Positions 15,138-24,477 of a DNA stretch of 45,188 nt are shown one piece after another (position 1 is the first letter of the stretch; each line of letters begins with the position of its first letter). The DNA is from Erythrobacter donghaensis. Its GTDB lineage: Bacteria; Pseudomonadota; Alphaproteobacteria; Sphingomonadales; Sphingomonadaceae. The notes under the pieces are model-generated. The model saw only the letters and a program-made list of their open reading frames with translations, was not told the origin of the DNA and ran no database searches. The stretch covers positions 1 to 45,188 of the forward strand of contig NZ_LSJS01000268.1 in assembly GCF_001557325.1 (NCBI RefSeq). The letters run 5' to 3'. Both the position numbers and the translations under genes were made by a program.

Positions 15138-16397
15138 ATGGATCATTTCTCCCTCAAAAACGGCGTGATGCACGCCGAAGACGTGCCGCTGCCGGTGATC
15201 GCCGAGGCCGTCGGCACCCCCGTCTATGTCTATTCGCGCGCCACGCTGGAACGCCACGCGCGGGTCTTCCGCGAGGCGCTGGACGGCGTGCCCGACAAGC
15301 TGATCGCCTTCGCGGTCAAATCGAACCCCAACCTTGCCGTGCTGCGCGTGCTTCAGCAGCAGGGCATGGGCGCGGACGTGGTCTCGGTGGGGGAGATGCG
15401 CCGCGCACTCGCGGCAGGGATCGCGCCGGAGATGATCGTCTTCTCGGGCGTCGGCAAGACTGCCGCGGAGATGGCCGCCGCGCTCGATGCGGGCATCGGC
15501 CAGTTCAATATCGAGAGCGAGGAGGAGGGCGTCGAGCTCGCCGCGATCGCCGCCGCGCGCGGGGTGACCGCGCAGTGCACCCTGCGCATCAACCCAGATG
15601 TCGACGCGGGCACTCACGACAAGATCTCGACCGGCAAGGCCGACAACAAGTTCGGCGTACCGATCAGCGAGGCGGGGCAGATTTTCGGCGCGCTGGCGCG
15701 GCTCCCGGGGATCAACCTGAGGGGCGTGGCCGTGCATATCGGCAGCCAGCTCGCCGATCTTGCGCCTCTGGAGGCAGCGTTCGGCAAGCTCGGTCGGCTC
15801 GTCGCCGGCCTGCGCGGCGCAGGCCACGCCATCACTCATGTCGATCTCGGCGGCGGGCTGGGCGTGCCCTACCGCGTGGGCGAGGTGCTGCCTGCACCCG
15901 CCGAATACGGCGCGATGGTGGCCCGCGTCACGAAGGACTGGGGCGTCAAGCTGATCTTCGAGCCCGGCCGCGTGATCGCGGGCAATGCCGGGGTGCTGCT
16001 GACCCGCGTGGTCAGGGTCAAGCGCGGGATCAAGGACCCCTTCGTGATCGTCGATGCGGCGATGAACGATCTGGCGCGTCCGGCGCTTTACGGGGCCTAT
16101 CACCACTTCGAGGCCGTGGAGCCAAAGGGCGCGCGGATGACCGCCAACATCGTCGGCCCGATCTGCGAGACCGGCGACACTTTCGCGATGGGCCGCGAAT
16201 GCGATGCGCTGGAGGCCGGCGACCTCGCGGTGTTCCGCACCGCGGGGGCTTACGGGGCCACCATGGCCTCGTCCTACAATTCACGCGGCTTCGTGGCCGA
16301 GGTGCTGGTCGATGGCGACCGCTTCGCGGTGGTCGCCGACCGGATCGAGGCGGGTGCGATCATGGATGCCGAGCGCGTGCCGGAATGGCTCGGGTGA
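15138..16397 (+). CDS. lysA: Diaminopimelate decarboxylase
   Basis: PLP enzyme making L-lysine from meso-diaminopimelate. The 419-residue protein has the fold III type barrel: the PLP lysine in FAVKSNPN (about residue 60), HIGSQL, the glycine-rich phosphate loop DLGGGLGVPY, and EPGR (about 275). The C-terminal AYGATMASSYNSR carries the active-site tyrosine contributed across the dimer. Starts seven bases after the small lipoprotein gene and is followed at five bases by the siroheme protein, so argH-lipoprotein-lysA-siroheme may be one transcript. Confidence 0.97.
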   Translation: MDHFSLKNGVMHAEDVPLPVIAEAVGTPVYVYSRATLERHARVFREALDGVPDKLIAFAVKSNPNLAVLRVLQQQGMGADVVSVGEMRRALAAGIAPEMIVFSGVGKTAAEMAAALDAGIGQFNIESEEEGVELAAIAAARGVTAQCTLRINPDVDAGTHDKISTGKADNKFGVPISEAGQIFGALARLPGINLRGVAVHIGSQLADLAPLEAAFGKLGRLVAGLRGAGHAITHVDLGGGLGVPYRVGEVLPAPAEYGAMVARVTKDWGVKLIFEPGRVIAGNAGVLLTRVVRVKRGIKDPFVIVDAAMNDLARPALYGAYHHFEAVEPKGARMTANIVGPICETGDTFAMGRECDALEAGDLAVFRTAGAYGATMASSYNSRGFVAEVLVDGDRFAVVADRIEAGAIMDAERVPEWLG

Positions 16398-16401
16398 GGG
16401 T

Positions 16402-17232
16402 GTGAGCGGGCAGATCGCCAGCCTGCCGCTGTTCCACCAGATCACCGGACAGCAGGTGCTGGTGCTCGGCGATGGCCCGGCGGCAGAACCCAAGCGCCGG
16501 CTGGTCGAACGCGCGGGCGGCATCATCGTCGAGGACTTCGCCCGCGCGATCGACGAGGGCGTGCGGATTGCCTTCATCGCCTATGAGGACGCGCAGGCCT
16601 GCGAGGTCGCGGCGATCAATGCGCGCTGTGCGGGGATGCTGGTCAATGTCGTCGACCGGCCCGAGCTGTGCGACTTCACCACGCCGAGCATCCTCGATCG
16701 CGATCCGCTGCTGGTGGCGATCGGCACCGGCGGGGCCTCGGCGGGGCTGGCAAAGCACGTTCGGCTGCGGCTCGAGCGGGTGCTGCCCGCGACGCTCGGC
16801 GCGCTGGCGCGGGCGCTCGAGGCCGCTCGGCCCGTCTTGCGCGCGCGGCTGCCCGACGGGGCGGAGCGGCGACGCGCGGTGGATGCGGGCTTGCGCGAAG
16901 GCGGCCCGCTCGATCCGCTCGATCCGGGCGCACACACAAGGGTGACGGCATGGGCCGAGGGTGCGGGCGCGCGCGCAGCGGCTTCCGGCACGCTTGCCGA
17001 GATCGTCCTGACCAGCGCGGACCCCGAGGACCTGACCCTCAGGCAGGCGCGGCTGCTCGGGGAGGCGGATGTGTTGTGGCTCGACGGCGCCGTGCCGCCC
17101 GCGATCCTCGCCCGCGCCCGCGCCGATGCGGCACGGCGGGAGCTGACCGGGAGCGGCGCCGAAACGGTCGAGGCCACCTCGGGCCTCGCCCTGATCCTGC
17201 GCTGGCGGCCCGAGGCCTTGGGCGCGGCCTAG
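16402..17232 (+). CDS. Precorrin-2 dehydrogenase/ferrochelatase-like (Met8/CysG-N) with degenerate methyltransferase tail
   Basis: 276 residues from GTG 16402. Residues 1 to about 195 match the siroheme-synthase N-terminal part: Rossmann loop VLVLGDGPAAEPKRRLVERAG, then LVNVVDRPELCDFTTPSILDRDPLLVAIGTGGASAGLAKHVR, which follows E. coli CysG closely and keeps the Asp of NVVD. Residues about 199-256 (AEIVLTSADPEDLTLRQARL ... ADVLWLDGAVPPAILARARADAAR) still align to the start of the uroporphyrinogen methyltransferase domain, but the glycine loop GAGPGD is lost and the domain stops early. So methylation must be done by another enzyme, and this protein can at most oxidise precorrin-2 and insert iron. 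Confidence 0.85.
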   Translation: MSGQIASLPLFHQITGQQVLVLGDGPAAEPKRRLVERAGGIIVEDFARAIDEGVRIAFIAYEDAQACEVAAINARCAGMLVNVVDRPELCDFTTPSILDRDPLLVAIGTGGASAGLAKHVRLRLERVLPATLGALARALEAARPVLRARLPDGAERRRAVDAGLREGGPLDPLDPGAHTRVTAWAEGAGARAAASGTLAEIVLTSADPEDLTLRQARLLGEADVLWLDGAVPPAILARARADAARRELTGSGAETVEATSGLALILRWRPEALGAA

Positions 17233-18251
17233 GCCGCCTGCAGCACCGGCGTCTTGAGGCTTGCGAAATAGGCCGACATCGCGGCAAGCGCCTTGTCGCT
17301 CAGCGCGATGAAGGCGCGGCGGCGGTCGGCCGGATCGGGGACGCGCACGAAGATCCCGCTTTCGACCATCTGCGTCAGCCAGCGCAGCGCGGTGGTCGCC
17401 GGGACGGCGGCCGCGATGCACAGCGAGGTCACCGAGACCCGCGCGCCTTCGCCATGCGCGGCGGTGAGATCGAGCAGCATGTCCCATGCCGGATCGCCGA
17501 ACAGTTCGGGATCGAAGAAGCGCGCGCGTGCCTGCCGGTTGGCGATGATCTGCCGCACCACGCCCGGATCAGGCAGCGGCGGCCCTGCGGCATCGACAGG
17601 GGCGGGAGCCGCGCCGAAGCCGCCGAAAGCCGAGGGTTCGGGTGCGGCATAATCGCGCTTGAACTCGCCGAGCACGCTTGGCCCGGGTCCGGGCGTCGGG
17701 GCATGGCTCAGCCGGTCGAGCGAATGGGCGATCGCCTCGACCTGCTGCGACAGGCGCAGCAAGGCCACGCGGTCCTCCTCGCCCATTTCCCTGAGGCGCG
17801 CCGCCCCCGCCTCGCCCATCACCCGGCCAACCGCGATCACGCGTTCGGCGCGGCTGGGGCTGACGAGGATCTGCGGATTGGACTGGTCGAGCACCGCGAA
17901 GACATCGTCCAATCCCGCCAGGTTGGTGCCGACGATCAGCTTCGCCCCCGAGCGCGCCACCCGCATGTCGAGCCGTGCGAGGCCGGCGAGCATCATCGCA
18001 TCGATCCCGCGCGATCCGGTGACCGGGCAATCGACCACCACGACATCGCCCAGCAGCGCGATCGGCCCTTCGAGCAGCGCCCGCAGCGAGCCGCCGTCGA
18101 TCGCGCGGAACCCCGCCCCGCCGAGGTCGGCGGCGATCTGGCGGCGCAAGCCCTCCTCCGCCCCGAAGATCGCGACCCGCGCGGGCAGCCCGGCGCCGTC
18201 ATCGGCGAGGTCGTAGGTGAAATCGGCTTGGGCGGCGGTGTTGGTCAGCAT
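17229..18251 (-). CDS. MarR-type winged-helix regulator with pseudo-receiver N-terminus
   Basis: 340 residues from ATG 18251. Residues about 25-160 form a Rossmann/receiver-like domain (ARVAIFGAEEGLRRQIAADL, DVVVVDCPVTGSRGID) without the usual phosphorylation pocket. The C-terminal part carries a winged helix with the MarR wing signature (MVESGIFVRVPDPADRRRAFIALSDKALAAM). Such one-protein combinations are seen in sphingomonads; the signal is unknown. Two GTTCCA direct repeats and an inverted repeat lie just upstream of the start, likely its own operator. Its stop overlaps the convergent siroheme gene by four bases. Confidence 0.8.
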   Translation of the reverse strand: MLTNTAAQADFTYDLADDGAGLPARVAIFGAEEGLRRQIAADLGGAGFRAIDGGSLRALLEGPIALLGDVVVVDCPVTGSRGIDAMMLAGLARLDMRVARSGAKLIVGTNLAGLDDVFAVLDQSNPQILVSPSRAERVIAVGRVMGEAGAARLREMGEEDRVALLRLSQQVEAIAHSLDRLSHAPTPGPGPSVLGEFKRDYAAPEPSAFGGFGAAPAPVDAAGPPLPDPGVVRQIIANRQARARFFDPELFGDPAWDMLLDLTAAHGEGARVSVTSLCIAAAVPATTALRWLTQMVESGIFVRVPDPADRRRAFIALSDKALAAMSAYFASLKTPVLQAA

Positions 18252-18260
18252 CGAATCGAC

Positions 18261-18288
18261 TCCAACTCTGTTGGAACGATTATGGAAC
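18261..18288 (-). promoter_or_regulatory. Candidate operator of the MarR-type gene
   Basis: On the minus strand GTTCCA occurs twice, 11 bases apart (one helical turn; plus-strand TGGAAC at 18272-18277 and 18283-18288). TCCAAC/GTTGGA forms an inverted repeat at 18261-18275. The site ends ten bases before the start codon. Confidence 0.45.
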
Positions 18289-18319
18289 AAAACGCGATCA
18301 GGTCAAGTAAATCCGCATA

Positions 18320-18877
18320 TTACGGCCTGATCTCGATCACCGTGCCGTCCGGCACGATACGCCACAGCTCCTCGATCTCTTCGTTCGAGAGGGCGATGCA
18401 GCCGTCGGTCCAGTCGCCCGGGACGCGGCCGAAGGGCAGTGAATTGGGCTGGCCGTGGAGGAAGATGTCGCCCCCCGGCGACCGGCCCCGCGCCGCGGCA
18501 AAGGCCCGGTCGTCGGCATTGGGGTAGGAGATCTTGAGGCTGAGGTGATAGGCGCTGCCCGGATTGCGGCCCTCGATCACGTAGCGACCCTCGGGCGTGC
18601 GCTCGTCGCCTTCGAACTGCTTGTGGCCTTGCGGTGCGTCGCCGAACTGCAGGCCGCGCCAGGCTTTGACCGGCTGCCCCCCGATATAGGCGACCATCAG
18701 CCGCTCGGACTTGTCGACGATGAGGTAATCGACTTGCGTGAAGCGCCGCTCGGGCACGATCCGCGCGGCCTCGCGCGCCAGCGGCGGCTGCGCGGAGGGC
18801 GCGCGCGCCTCGTCCGCCGGGGGCGCGGTGCAGGCGGCAAGAACCAGCAGGGGGGCGAGGAGCACGAGGCGGATCAT
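18320..18877 (-). CDS. L,D-transpeptidase (YkuD-fold) lipoprotein
   Basis: 185 residues from ATG 18877, which gives a lipobox (LLAPLLVLAAC). The YkuD domain has the catalytic histidine in DIFLHGQPN and the catalytic cysteine in GDWTDGCIALSN, against the family pattern HGTxxxx...SxGCIRM/L. Expected role is forming 3-3 cross-links in peptidoglycan or attaching lipoproteins to it, from the periplasmic face. The ATG at 18898 would add seven residues before the signal. Confidence 0.88.
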   Translation of the reverse strand: MIRLVLLAPLLVLAACTAPPADEARAPSAQPPLAREAARIVPERRFTQVDYLIVDKSERLMVAYIGGQPVKAWRGLQFGDAPQGHKQFEGDERTPEGRYVIEGRNPGSAYHLSLKISYPNADDRAFAAARGRSPGGDIFLHGQPNSLPFGRVPGDWTDGCIALSNEEIEELWRIVPDGTVIEIRP

Positions 18878-18982
18878 GGCGGCCAGACTAACCCGCACCG
18901 GCCGCTGCGATCAATGCGCGGAAATCCGTTGCTGCGCGAGAGGGCAGGCGCCCGCGCAAGCGGGCAGCGCCCCCTCCCCCGC

Positions 18983-19005
18983 CCCCCTCCCGCGCGGGGA
19001 GGGGG
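18983..19005. repeat. C/G-rich hairpin after purA
   Basis: CCCCCTCCC (18983-18991) pairs with GGGAGGGGG (18997-19005) around a five-base loop. It sits just past the purA stop; there is no T run, so it could be a terminator of unusual form or a dispersed genomic repeat. Confidence 0.5.
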
Positions 19006-19013
19006 AGGAAGGG

Positions 19014-20303
19014 TCAATCCACGAAGGGATCGCGCATCAGGATCGTGTCGTCGCGCTCCGGTGAGGTCGAGACCAGCGCGACGGGGCACTCGATCAGCTC
19101 CTGGATGCGCTGGATATACTTGATCGCGTTGGCCGGAAGGTCGGCATAGCTCCGCGCGCCCGCGGTGCTTTCGTGCCAGCCGGGCATGTCCTCGTAGATC
19201 GGCTCGCAGGCGGCCTGGTCGGCAGCGTGGCTGGGCAGGTAGTCATAGACCTTCCCGCGCAGGCGGTAGCCGGTGCAGATGCTCACCCGCTCCAGCCCGT
19301 CGAGCACGTCGATCTTGGTCAGCGCAATGCCGGTCACGCCGCTGATCGCGCAGGACTGGCGCACCAGCACCGCGTCGAACCAGCCCACCCGGCGCTTGCG
19401 GCCGGTGACGGTGCCGAACTCGTGGCCGCGTTCGCCGAGCCGCTGGCCGACCTCGTCCTCGAGTTCCGTCGGGAACGGCCCCGAGCCGACACGGGTGGTG
19501 TAGGCCTTGACGATGCCCAGCACGAAGCCGGTCGAATTGGGACCGAGGCCGGAGCCGCTAGCCGCCGTGCCACTCACCGTGTTGGAGCTGGTGACAAAGG
19601 GATAGGTACCGTGATCGACATCGAGTAGCACGCCCTGCGCGCCCTCGAACAGGATCTTGGCGCCCGCGCGCCGCACCTTCTTCAACCGCTTCCACACCGG
19701 CTGGGCGAACCTGAGCACGAAGGGGGCGATCTCGCGCAATCCTTCCAGCAGCGCCGCGCGGTCGACCGGCGGCTGGCCGAAGCCCGCGCGCAGCGCGTCG
19801 TGGTGCGCGCAGAGGCGATCGAGCTGCGGCTCCAGCGTGTCGAGATGCGCAAGGTCGCACACCCGGATCGCGCGGCGGCCGACCTTGTCCTCATAGGCCG
19901 GGCCGATCCCGCGCCCGGTGGTGCCGATCTTGCCCTTGCCCGCCGCCGTTTCGCGCAGGGCGTCGAGATCGCGGTGGAGCGGCAGGATCAGCGGACAATT
20001 GTCGGCGATGGCGAGGTTGTCGTCGGTGATCTCCACTCCCTGCCCTTCGACCTTGGCGACCTCGTCGCGCAAGGCCCAGGGGTCGAGCACCACGCCGTTG
20101 CCGATCACCGACAGCGTGCCGGAGACGATGCCGGAAGGCAGCAGCGAGAGCTTGTAGGTCTTGCCGTCGATCACCAGCGTGTGGCCGGCATTGTGCCCGC
20201 CCTGGAAGCGCACCACGGCATCGGCGCGGCTCGCCAGCCAGTCGACGATCTTGCCCTTGCCCTCATCGCCCCACTGGGCGCCGATCACGGTGACGTTGGC
20301 CAT
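19014..20303 (-). CDS. purA: Adenylosuccinate synthetase
   Basis: Makes adenylosuccinate from IMP, GTP and aspartate, the first committed step to AMP. The 429-residue protein starts [20 protein letters not shown] with the GTP-binding GDEGKG loop, and has [13 protein letters not shown] with the catalytic histidine and [13 protein letters not shown]. Start at ATG 20303, directly ahead of the first beta strand. Adjacent hisZ and purA occur together in many proteobacteria; here a hydrolase gene on the other strand lies between them. Confidence 0.97.
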   Translation of the reverse strand: MANVTVIGAQWGDEGKGKIVDWLASRADAVVRFQGGHNAGHTLVIDGKTYKLSLLPSGIVSGTLSVIGNGVVLDPWALRDEVAKVEGQGVEITDDNLAIADNCPLILPLHRDLDALRETAAGKGKIGTTGRGIGPAYEDKVGRRAIRVCDLAHLDTLEPQLDRLCAHHDALRAGFGQPPVDRAALLEGLREIAPFVLRFAQPVWKRLKKVRRAGAKILFEGAQGVLLDVDHGTYPFVTSSNTVSGTAASGSGLGPNSTGFVLGIVKAYTTRVGSGPFPTELEDEVGQRLGERGHEFGTVTGRKRRVGWFDAVLVRQSCAISGVTGIALTKIDVLDGLERVSICTGYRLRGKVYDYLPSHAADQAACEPIYEDMPGWHESTAGARSYADLPANAIKYIQRIQELIECPVALVSTSPERDDTILMRDPFVD

Positions 20304-20434
20304 CTTGTTCCTTCGATGCTCGGAAAACCGCGCGGGGCCTAGGCGTTTGGGCGTGGGAGAGCAAGGGCGCGCGAAGGGTTTGGCTGGGTGCGGCGTTGGG
20401 GGGTGAGAATCGCCACTCCCAAGGACACCTGCCG

Positions 20435-21526
20435 ATGAACACCACCGCAAAGCTCATGATCGCCGCAGGCGCCCTCGCCGCGCTTGCCACCCCGATCCTC
20501 GCGCAGCAGCGCCCCGGCGGGGGCGAGCGCCTGCCGAAGGAGTGCCGCGCCGAGATCGTCAAGCTGTGCGGCACCGACCGCAGCCAAATCCGCACCTGCC
20601 TTGCCGAGAAGGCGAGCCAGCTGTCGGAAGGCTGCCGCGCCGAGCTGCGCGCGCGGATCGAGCAGCGCCGCGGCCAGGGCGGCGGCGCAGGCGGGAGCGA
20701 GGGCGAGGGTGCAGGCGGCGCGGCCGCAGCGGATACCCCCCCGCCGCAGACGCTCTCCTACGGCAAGGACAGCCTCCAGGGGATCGACCTGTGGGTGCCC
20801 GAGGGTGCCGGCAAGGCGCCGCTGGTCCTGTTCGTCCACGGCGGCGGGTGGAAACGCGGCAGCAAGAACAATGCGATGGGCCGGGCGATGCCCGCGCACA
20901 TGCTGGAACAGGGCTATGCCTTCGCCTCGATCGACTATCGGCTGGTGCCCGCCGCCACGGTCGAACAGCAGGCGGCCGACGTCGCCGCGGCGCTCGCCCA
21001 TCTGCTGAAGCGCGCCGATGCCCTCGGGATCGATCGCAGCCGCGTGGTGCTGACCGGGCACTCGGCCGGCGCGCATCTGGTGGCGCTGGTGGGGACCGAC
21101 GAGCGCTACCTGAAGAAGGCGGGCCTCAGCTTCGCCGATATCGACGGGGTGATGCCCAATGACGGCGCGGCCTATGACGTGGCGCGGCAAGTGGCGCAGA
21201 GCGGCGGACGGATGGGCGGCGTCTACATCGAAGCCTTCGGCACCGACCCCGCGCGCCAGCAGGCGCTCTCCCCCATCACCCACGCCGCCGGGCCGAACGC
21301 GCCTGCCTTCCTGCTGATCCACGTCCAGCGCCCCGACGGCGTGGCACAGGCCAAGGCGCTGGCCGAAGCGCTCGAGCGCGCGGGCACAGCGGTCGAGATC
21401 GGCAGCTTTCCCGGCGACGGCCTGCGCGGCCACATGGAGATCAACCGCAAGCTCGGACAGCCCGACTACCCCGCGACCCCGGTGATGGACGCATGGCTGA
21501 AGGCGGTCTTCGGCCAAACAGCCTAG
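20435..21526 (+). CDS. Exported alpha/beta hydrolase with N-terminal Cys-rich repeat
   Basis: 363 residues from ATG 20435. A signal peptide (ending ATPILAQ) leads to a short domain with four cysteines ([34 protein letters not shown]) that looks like one GLG1-type Cys-rich repeat. A Gly/Ala/Glu linker follows, then an alpha/beta hydrolase of the BD-FAE/carboxylesterase group: oxyanion HGGGW, nucleophile GHSAGAH, and a late histidine in LRGHMEI. Likely a periplasmic esterase. The Cys-rich unit is usually found in eukaryotic GLG1 and in small proteobacterial exported proteins, so this is a domain fusion. Confidence 0.8.
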   Translation: MNTTAKLMIAAGALAALATPILAQQRPGGGERLPKECRAEIVKLCGTDRSQIRTCLAEKASQLSEGCRAELRARIEQRRGQGGGAGGSEGEGAGGAAAADTPPPQTLSYGKDSLQGIDLWVPEGAGKAPLVLFVHGGGWKRGSKNNAMGRAMPAHMLEQGYAFASIDYRLVPAATVEQQAADVAAALAHLLKRADALGIDRSRVVLTGHSAGAHLVALVGTDERYLKKAGLSFADIDGVMPNDGAAYDVARQVAQSGGRMGGVYIEAFGTDPARQQALSPITHAAGPNAPAFLLIHVQRPDGVAQAKALAEALERAGTAVEIGSFPGDGLRGHMEINRKLGQPDYPATPVMDAWLKAVFGQTA

Positions 21527-21631
21527 TCAGCCTGCAGTCCGGTTCGTCTTCCAGACCCCGGGGAACGTTCCCGCGGCCAGCACACTCTCGAAGTCCTCAC
21601 CGGTGTTTTCGGCGGGTTCGGTGCCTACCAT

Positions 21632-22747
21632 CTAGAGTGCCTGAACCCTGCCGCCCTTCAGCACGTAGTCGCAGCCCAGTGCTGCCGGGTCTTCGCCCGG
21701 CGCAAGCTGCGCGATGGTGCGCCAGCCTTCGAAGCGCAGCGTCGCCGCCGCGGCGCGGTCGTGGCCGAGGGGGAGGTAGCAGATGCGCACCGGCTCGGGC
21801 TGGGGGGCGATGTCGGCCAAGCGGTCGAGGTAGAGAGTGAAGCCGGTCGCGGGCTCCTCGCTGCCGGCGATCCGGTAGGTGCCGCCCCGCCCCGCCGCGC
21901 GGCGCAGGCCCTCGGCATACAAGGTGAAGCCGAACCACGACTGGTACTCGAAGCCGTGGCGCTCGGTCGGGTCGAGCGTGATGGTGGCGGCATCGCCGAC
22001 GGCGGCGGCGATGGCCTCGAGCCCGTCGAGCCGGGACTTGAGCGCGCCGCCCGCATCGACCGCGCGAAGCGCAGCGAGCGCGCTCTCGAAGGGCCCGGTG
22101 GCGTAGAGCAAGGGCAAGTAGGCCGCGCCGCCCGCGGCCTTGAGCCCCCCTGCGTCCTTGGTGTCGAGCTCGCGCCGGACGGCCTCGCGCGCCTCGGGGG
22201 CGAGCGGGAAGGCCTTCTCGGCCAAGGTGTCGACCAGGTCGGGGAGCGTGAAGTCGACGGCGATACCGGTGAGGCCCGCGGCCTTCAGCGCCTCGACCGC
22301 GAGCATCACCACCTCGCCCGCCGCCGCCACGGAGTCCGCGCCGATCAGCTCGGCCCCGAGCTGGAGGCGCTCACGGGCCGGATCGAGCTGGCTCGCCTTG
22401 ATGAGCACAGTGTCGCCGCAGTAGGCGAGCCGCAGCGGGCGCGGGGCGGCGGCAAGGCTGGTCGCGGCGATGCGGCCGACCTGCGGGGTGATGTCGGAGC
22501 GCAGCGCGAGGGTGCGCAGGGAAGCAGGGTCGACGAAGCGGAACATCGCGCTGGTCTCGCCGACGGTGACGCCCGCCATGCGGCCCGCCAGCGAGGCCTC
22601 GAACTCGAGCAGCGGCGGGCGCACGCGGTCATAGCCATGCGCGTCGAGCACATCGAGGCAGGCGCGCATCATCGCGGTGATCCGCGCGGCTTCCGAAGGT
22701 AGACGGTCCTCGAGGCCTTCGGGGAGGAGGTCGTTGGGTTGGGTCAT
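21632..22747 (-). CDS. hisZ: ATP phosphoribosyltransferase regulatory subunit
   Basis: A class II aminoacyl-tRNA synthetase-like protein of 371 residues that regulates the short form of HisG in histidine synthesis. The histidyl-tRNA synthetase motifs are recognisable (LLPEGLEDRLPSEA, RPPLLEFEAS, FRFVDPASLRTLALRSDITPQVGRIAA), but it is shorter than HisRS and lacks the anticodon-binding domain, as expected of HisZ. It implies a short-type HisG elsewhere in the genome. Confidence 0.9.
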   Translation of the reverse strand: MTQPNDLLPEGLEDRLPSEAARITAMMRACLDVLDAHGYDRVRPPLLEFEASLAGRMAGVTVGETSAMFRFVDPASLRTLALRSDITPQVGRIAATSLAAAPRPLRLAYCGDTVLIKASQLDPARERLQLGAELIGADSVAAAGEVVMLAVEALKAAGLTGIAVDFTLPDLVDTLAEKAFPLAPEAREAVRRELDTKDAGGLKAAGGAAYLPLLYATGPFESALAALRAVDAGGALKSRLDGLEAIAAAVGDAATITLDPTERHGFEYQSWFGFTLYAEGLRRAAGRGGTYRIAGSEEPATGFTLYLDRLADIAPQPEPVRICYLPLGHDRAAAATLRFEGWRTIAQLAPGEDPAALGCDYVLKGGRVQAL

Positions 22748-22769
22748 ATGGCCATGCCCCTACCCAAAT

Positions 22770-22797
22770 CGTCATCCCGGCGAAAGCCGGGATGACG
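22770..22797. repeat. GTCATCCCGG palindromic repeat with GAAA loop
   Basis: CGTCATCCCGGC (22770-22781) and GCCGGGATGACG (22786-22797), a perfect 12-pair stem around GAAA. It lies 15 bases before the serA stop on the other side of hisZ. This type of inverted repeat is scattered through many bacterial genomes; here it may also end serA transcription. Confidence 0.75.
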
Positions 22798-22812
22798 AAG
22801 AAGGGCAGGAGA

Positions 22813-24399
22813 TCAGAACGCCAGCGCCTTGACCATCTTGACGCCTTCGACCTTCTCGGCCTCGGCGATCACTTCGGGGGTCAGGGCTTCGTCGAGGCTC
22901 AAGAGCAGCACCGCCTCCCCGCCTGCCTCGCGGCGGCCGAGGTTGAAGGTGCCGATGTTGATGCCGTGGCTGCCCAGCAGCGTCCCGATGCGGCCGATGA
23001 AGCCCGGCTTGTCGTCGTTGACGATGTAGAGCATGTGGCCCGACAGCTCGGCCTCGATCCCGATTCCGAAGATCTCGACCAGACGCGGCGCTTCGGTGCC
23101 GAACAGCGTGCCCGCGACCGAGCGCGGCCCCTGAGCCGTCTCGACCGTCACGCGCACGAGGGTGTTGAACGCCCCGTCGCGGTCGTGGCGGATCTCGCTC
23201 ACATCGAGCCCGCGCTCCTTCGCGAGGAAGGGCGCGTTGACCATGTTCACCGTGTCCGAATAGCGGCGCATGAAGCCCGCGAGCACGGCGGCGGTGATCG
23301 GCTTGCCATTGAGTTCGGCCGCCGCGCCTTCGCGCTCGATGCTGATGTGGGTGAGATTGCCGTGGGCGAGCTGGCCCACCAGTGAGCCGAGCTTTTCGGC
23401 GAGCGCCATGTAGGGCTTCAGCTTCGGCGCCTCCTCGGCGCTCAGCGAGGGGACGTTGAGCGCATTGGTGACGCCGCCGTTGACGAGATAGTCGGCCAAC
23501 TGCTCGGCCACCTGCAGCGCGACGTTGACCTGCGCCTCGGTGGTGCTCGCGCCCAGATGCGGGGTGCAGATGAAGTTGGGCGCGCCGAACAGCGGGTGAT
23601 CGGCGGCCGGCGGCTCGGTCTCGAACACGTCCAATGCCGCGCCTGCGACCTGACCGCTCTCGAGGCAGTCCTTGAGCGCCGCCTCGTCAATCAGGCCGCC
23701 GCGCGCGCAGTTGATGATGCGGATGCCCTTGCGCGCATTCTCGAGCCGCTCGCGGCTGAGGATGTTGCGGGTCTCTTCCGTGAGCGGGGTGTGCAGCGTG
23801 ACGAAGTCGGCGCGGCTCAGCAGCGTGTCGAGATCGACCTTCTCGACGCCCAGTTCCACCGCGCGCTCCTCGGTGAGGAAGGGATCATAGGCGATCACCT
23901 TCATCTTGAGGCCCAGCGCGCGGCTCGCCACGATCGAGCCGATGTTGCCCGCGCCGATCAGGCCGAGGGTCTTGTTGGTGAGCTCCACCCCCATGAACCC
24001 GCTCTTGGGCCACTGGCCGGCCTGGGTCTGGGCATTGGCCTCAGGGATCTGCCGGGCGAGCGCGAACATCAGCGCGATGGCGTGTTCGGCGGTGGTGATC
24101 GAGTTGCCGAAGGGGGTGTTCATCACCACCACGCCCTTGGAAGAGGCGTAGGGGATGTCGACATTGTCCACCCCGATCCCGGCGCGGCCGATCACCTTGA
24201 GGTTGGTCGCCGCATCGAGGATCGCCTTGGTGACCTTGGTCGAGGAACGGATGGCAAGGCCGTCATATTCGCCGATGCGGGCGGCAAGCTGCTCAGGGGT
24301 TTCGCCGGTGATCACGTCGACATCGCAGCCGCGCTCTTCGAAGATGCGCGCGGCGTTGGGATCCATCTTGTCGGAAATGAGAACTTTGGGACGGGTCAT
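22813..24399 (-). CDS. serA: D-3-phosphoglycerate dehydrogenase
   Basis: First step of serine synthesis. 528 residues from ATG 24399, so the long form: N-terminal catalytic and NAD domains (GLIGAGNIGSIVASRA Rossmann loop near 150; NCARGGLIDEAAL; catalytic His in CTPHLGAST), an intervening ASB-type domain, and a C-terminal ACT domain (LYIVNDDKPGFIGRIGTLL) that usually binds serine for feedback inhibition. It lies 117 bases after serC on the same strand; the two steps are consecutive in the pathway. Confidence 0.97.
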   Translation of the reverse strand: MTRPKVLISDKMDPNAARIFEERGCDVDVITGETPEQLAARIGEYDGLAIRSSTKVTKAILDAATNLKVIGRAGIGVDNVDIPYASSKGVVVMNTPFGNSITTAEHAIALMFALARQIPEANAQTQAGQWPKSGFMGVELTNKTLGLIGAGNIGSIVASRALGLKMKVIAYDPFLTEERAVELGVEKVDLDTLLSRADFVTLHTPLTEETRNILSRERLENARKGIRIINCARGGLIDEAALKDCLESGQVAGAALDVFETEPPAADHPLFGAPNFICTPHLGASTTEAQVNVALQVAEQLADYLVNGGVTNALNVPSLSAEEAPKLKPYMALAEKLGSLVGQLAHGNLTHISIEREGAAAELNGKPITAAVLAGFMRRYSDTVNMVNAPFLAKERGLDVSEIRHDRDGAFNTLVRVTVETAQGPRSVAGTLFGTEAPRLVEIFGIGIEAELSGHMLYIVNDDKPGFIGRIGTLLGSHGINIGTFNLGRREAGGEAVLLLSLDEALTPEVIAEAEKVEGVKMVKALAF

Positions 24400-24420
24400 G
24401 GGGAAAACCTTCCAATCGTC

Positions 24421-24441
24421 ATCCCGGGCCTGACCCGGGAT
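24421..24441. repeat. Palindromic repeat between serC and serA
   Basis: ATCCCGGG (24421-24428) and CCCGGGAT (24434-24441) around CCTGA, preceded by CGTC. It is a diverged relative of the repeat at 22770-22797. Confidence 0.6.
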
Positions 24442-24477
24442 CGCGCGCAGATCGCGCTGGTGCATTAGGGAGAGCGG

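Noticed and set aside
13425..16106. 893-codon minus-strand frame
   Set aside because: Runs antisense through argH, the small lipoprotein gene and lysA; no recognisable domain.
16668..18527. 619-codon plus-strand frame
   Set aside because: Overlaps the siroheme gene in another frame and the MarR gene antisense; composition is that of a shadow.
20339..21517. 392-codon minus-strand frame
   Set aside because: Antisense to the hydrolase gene, which has signal peptide and catalytic motifs.
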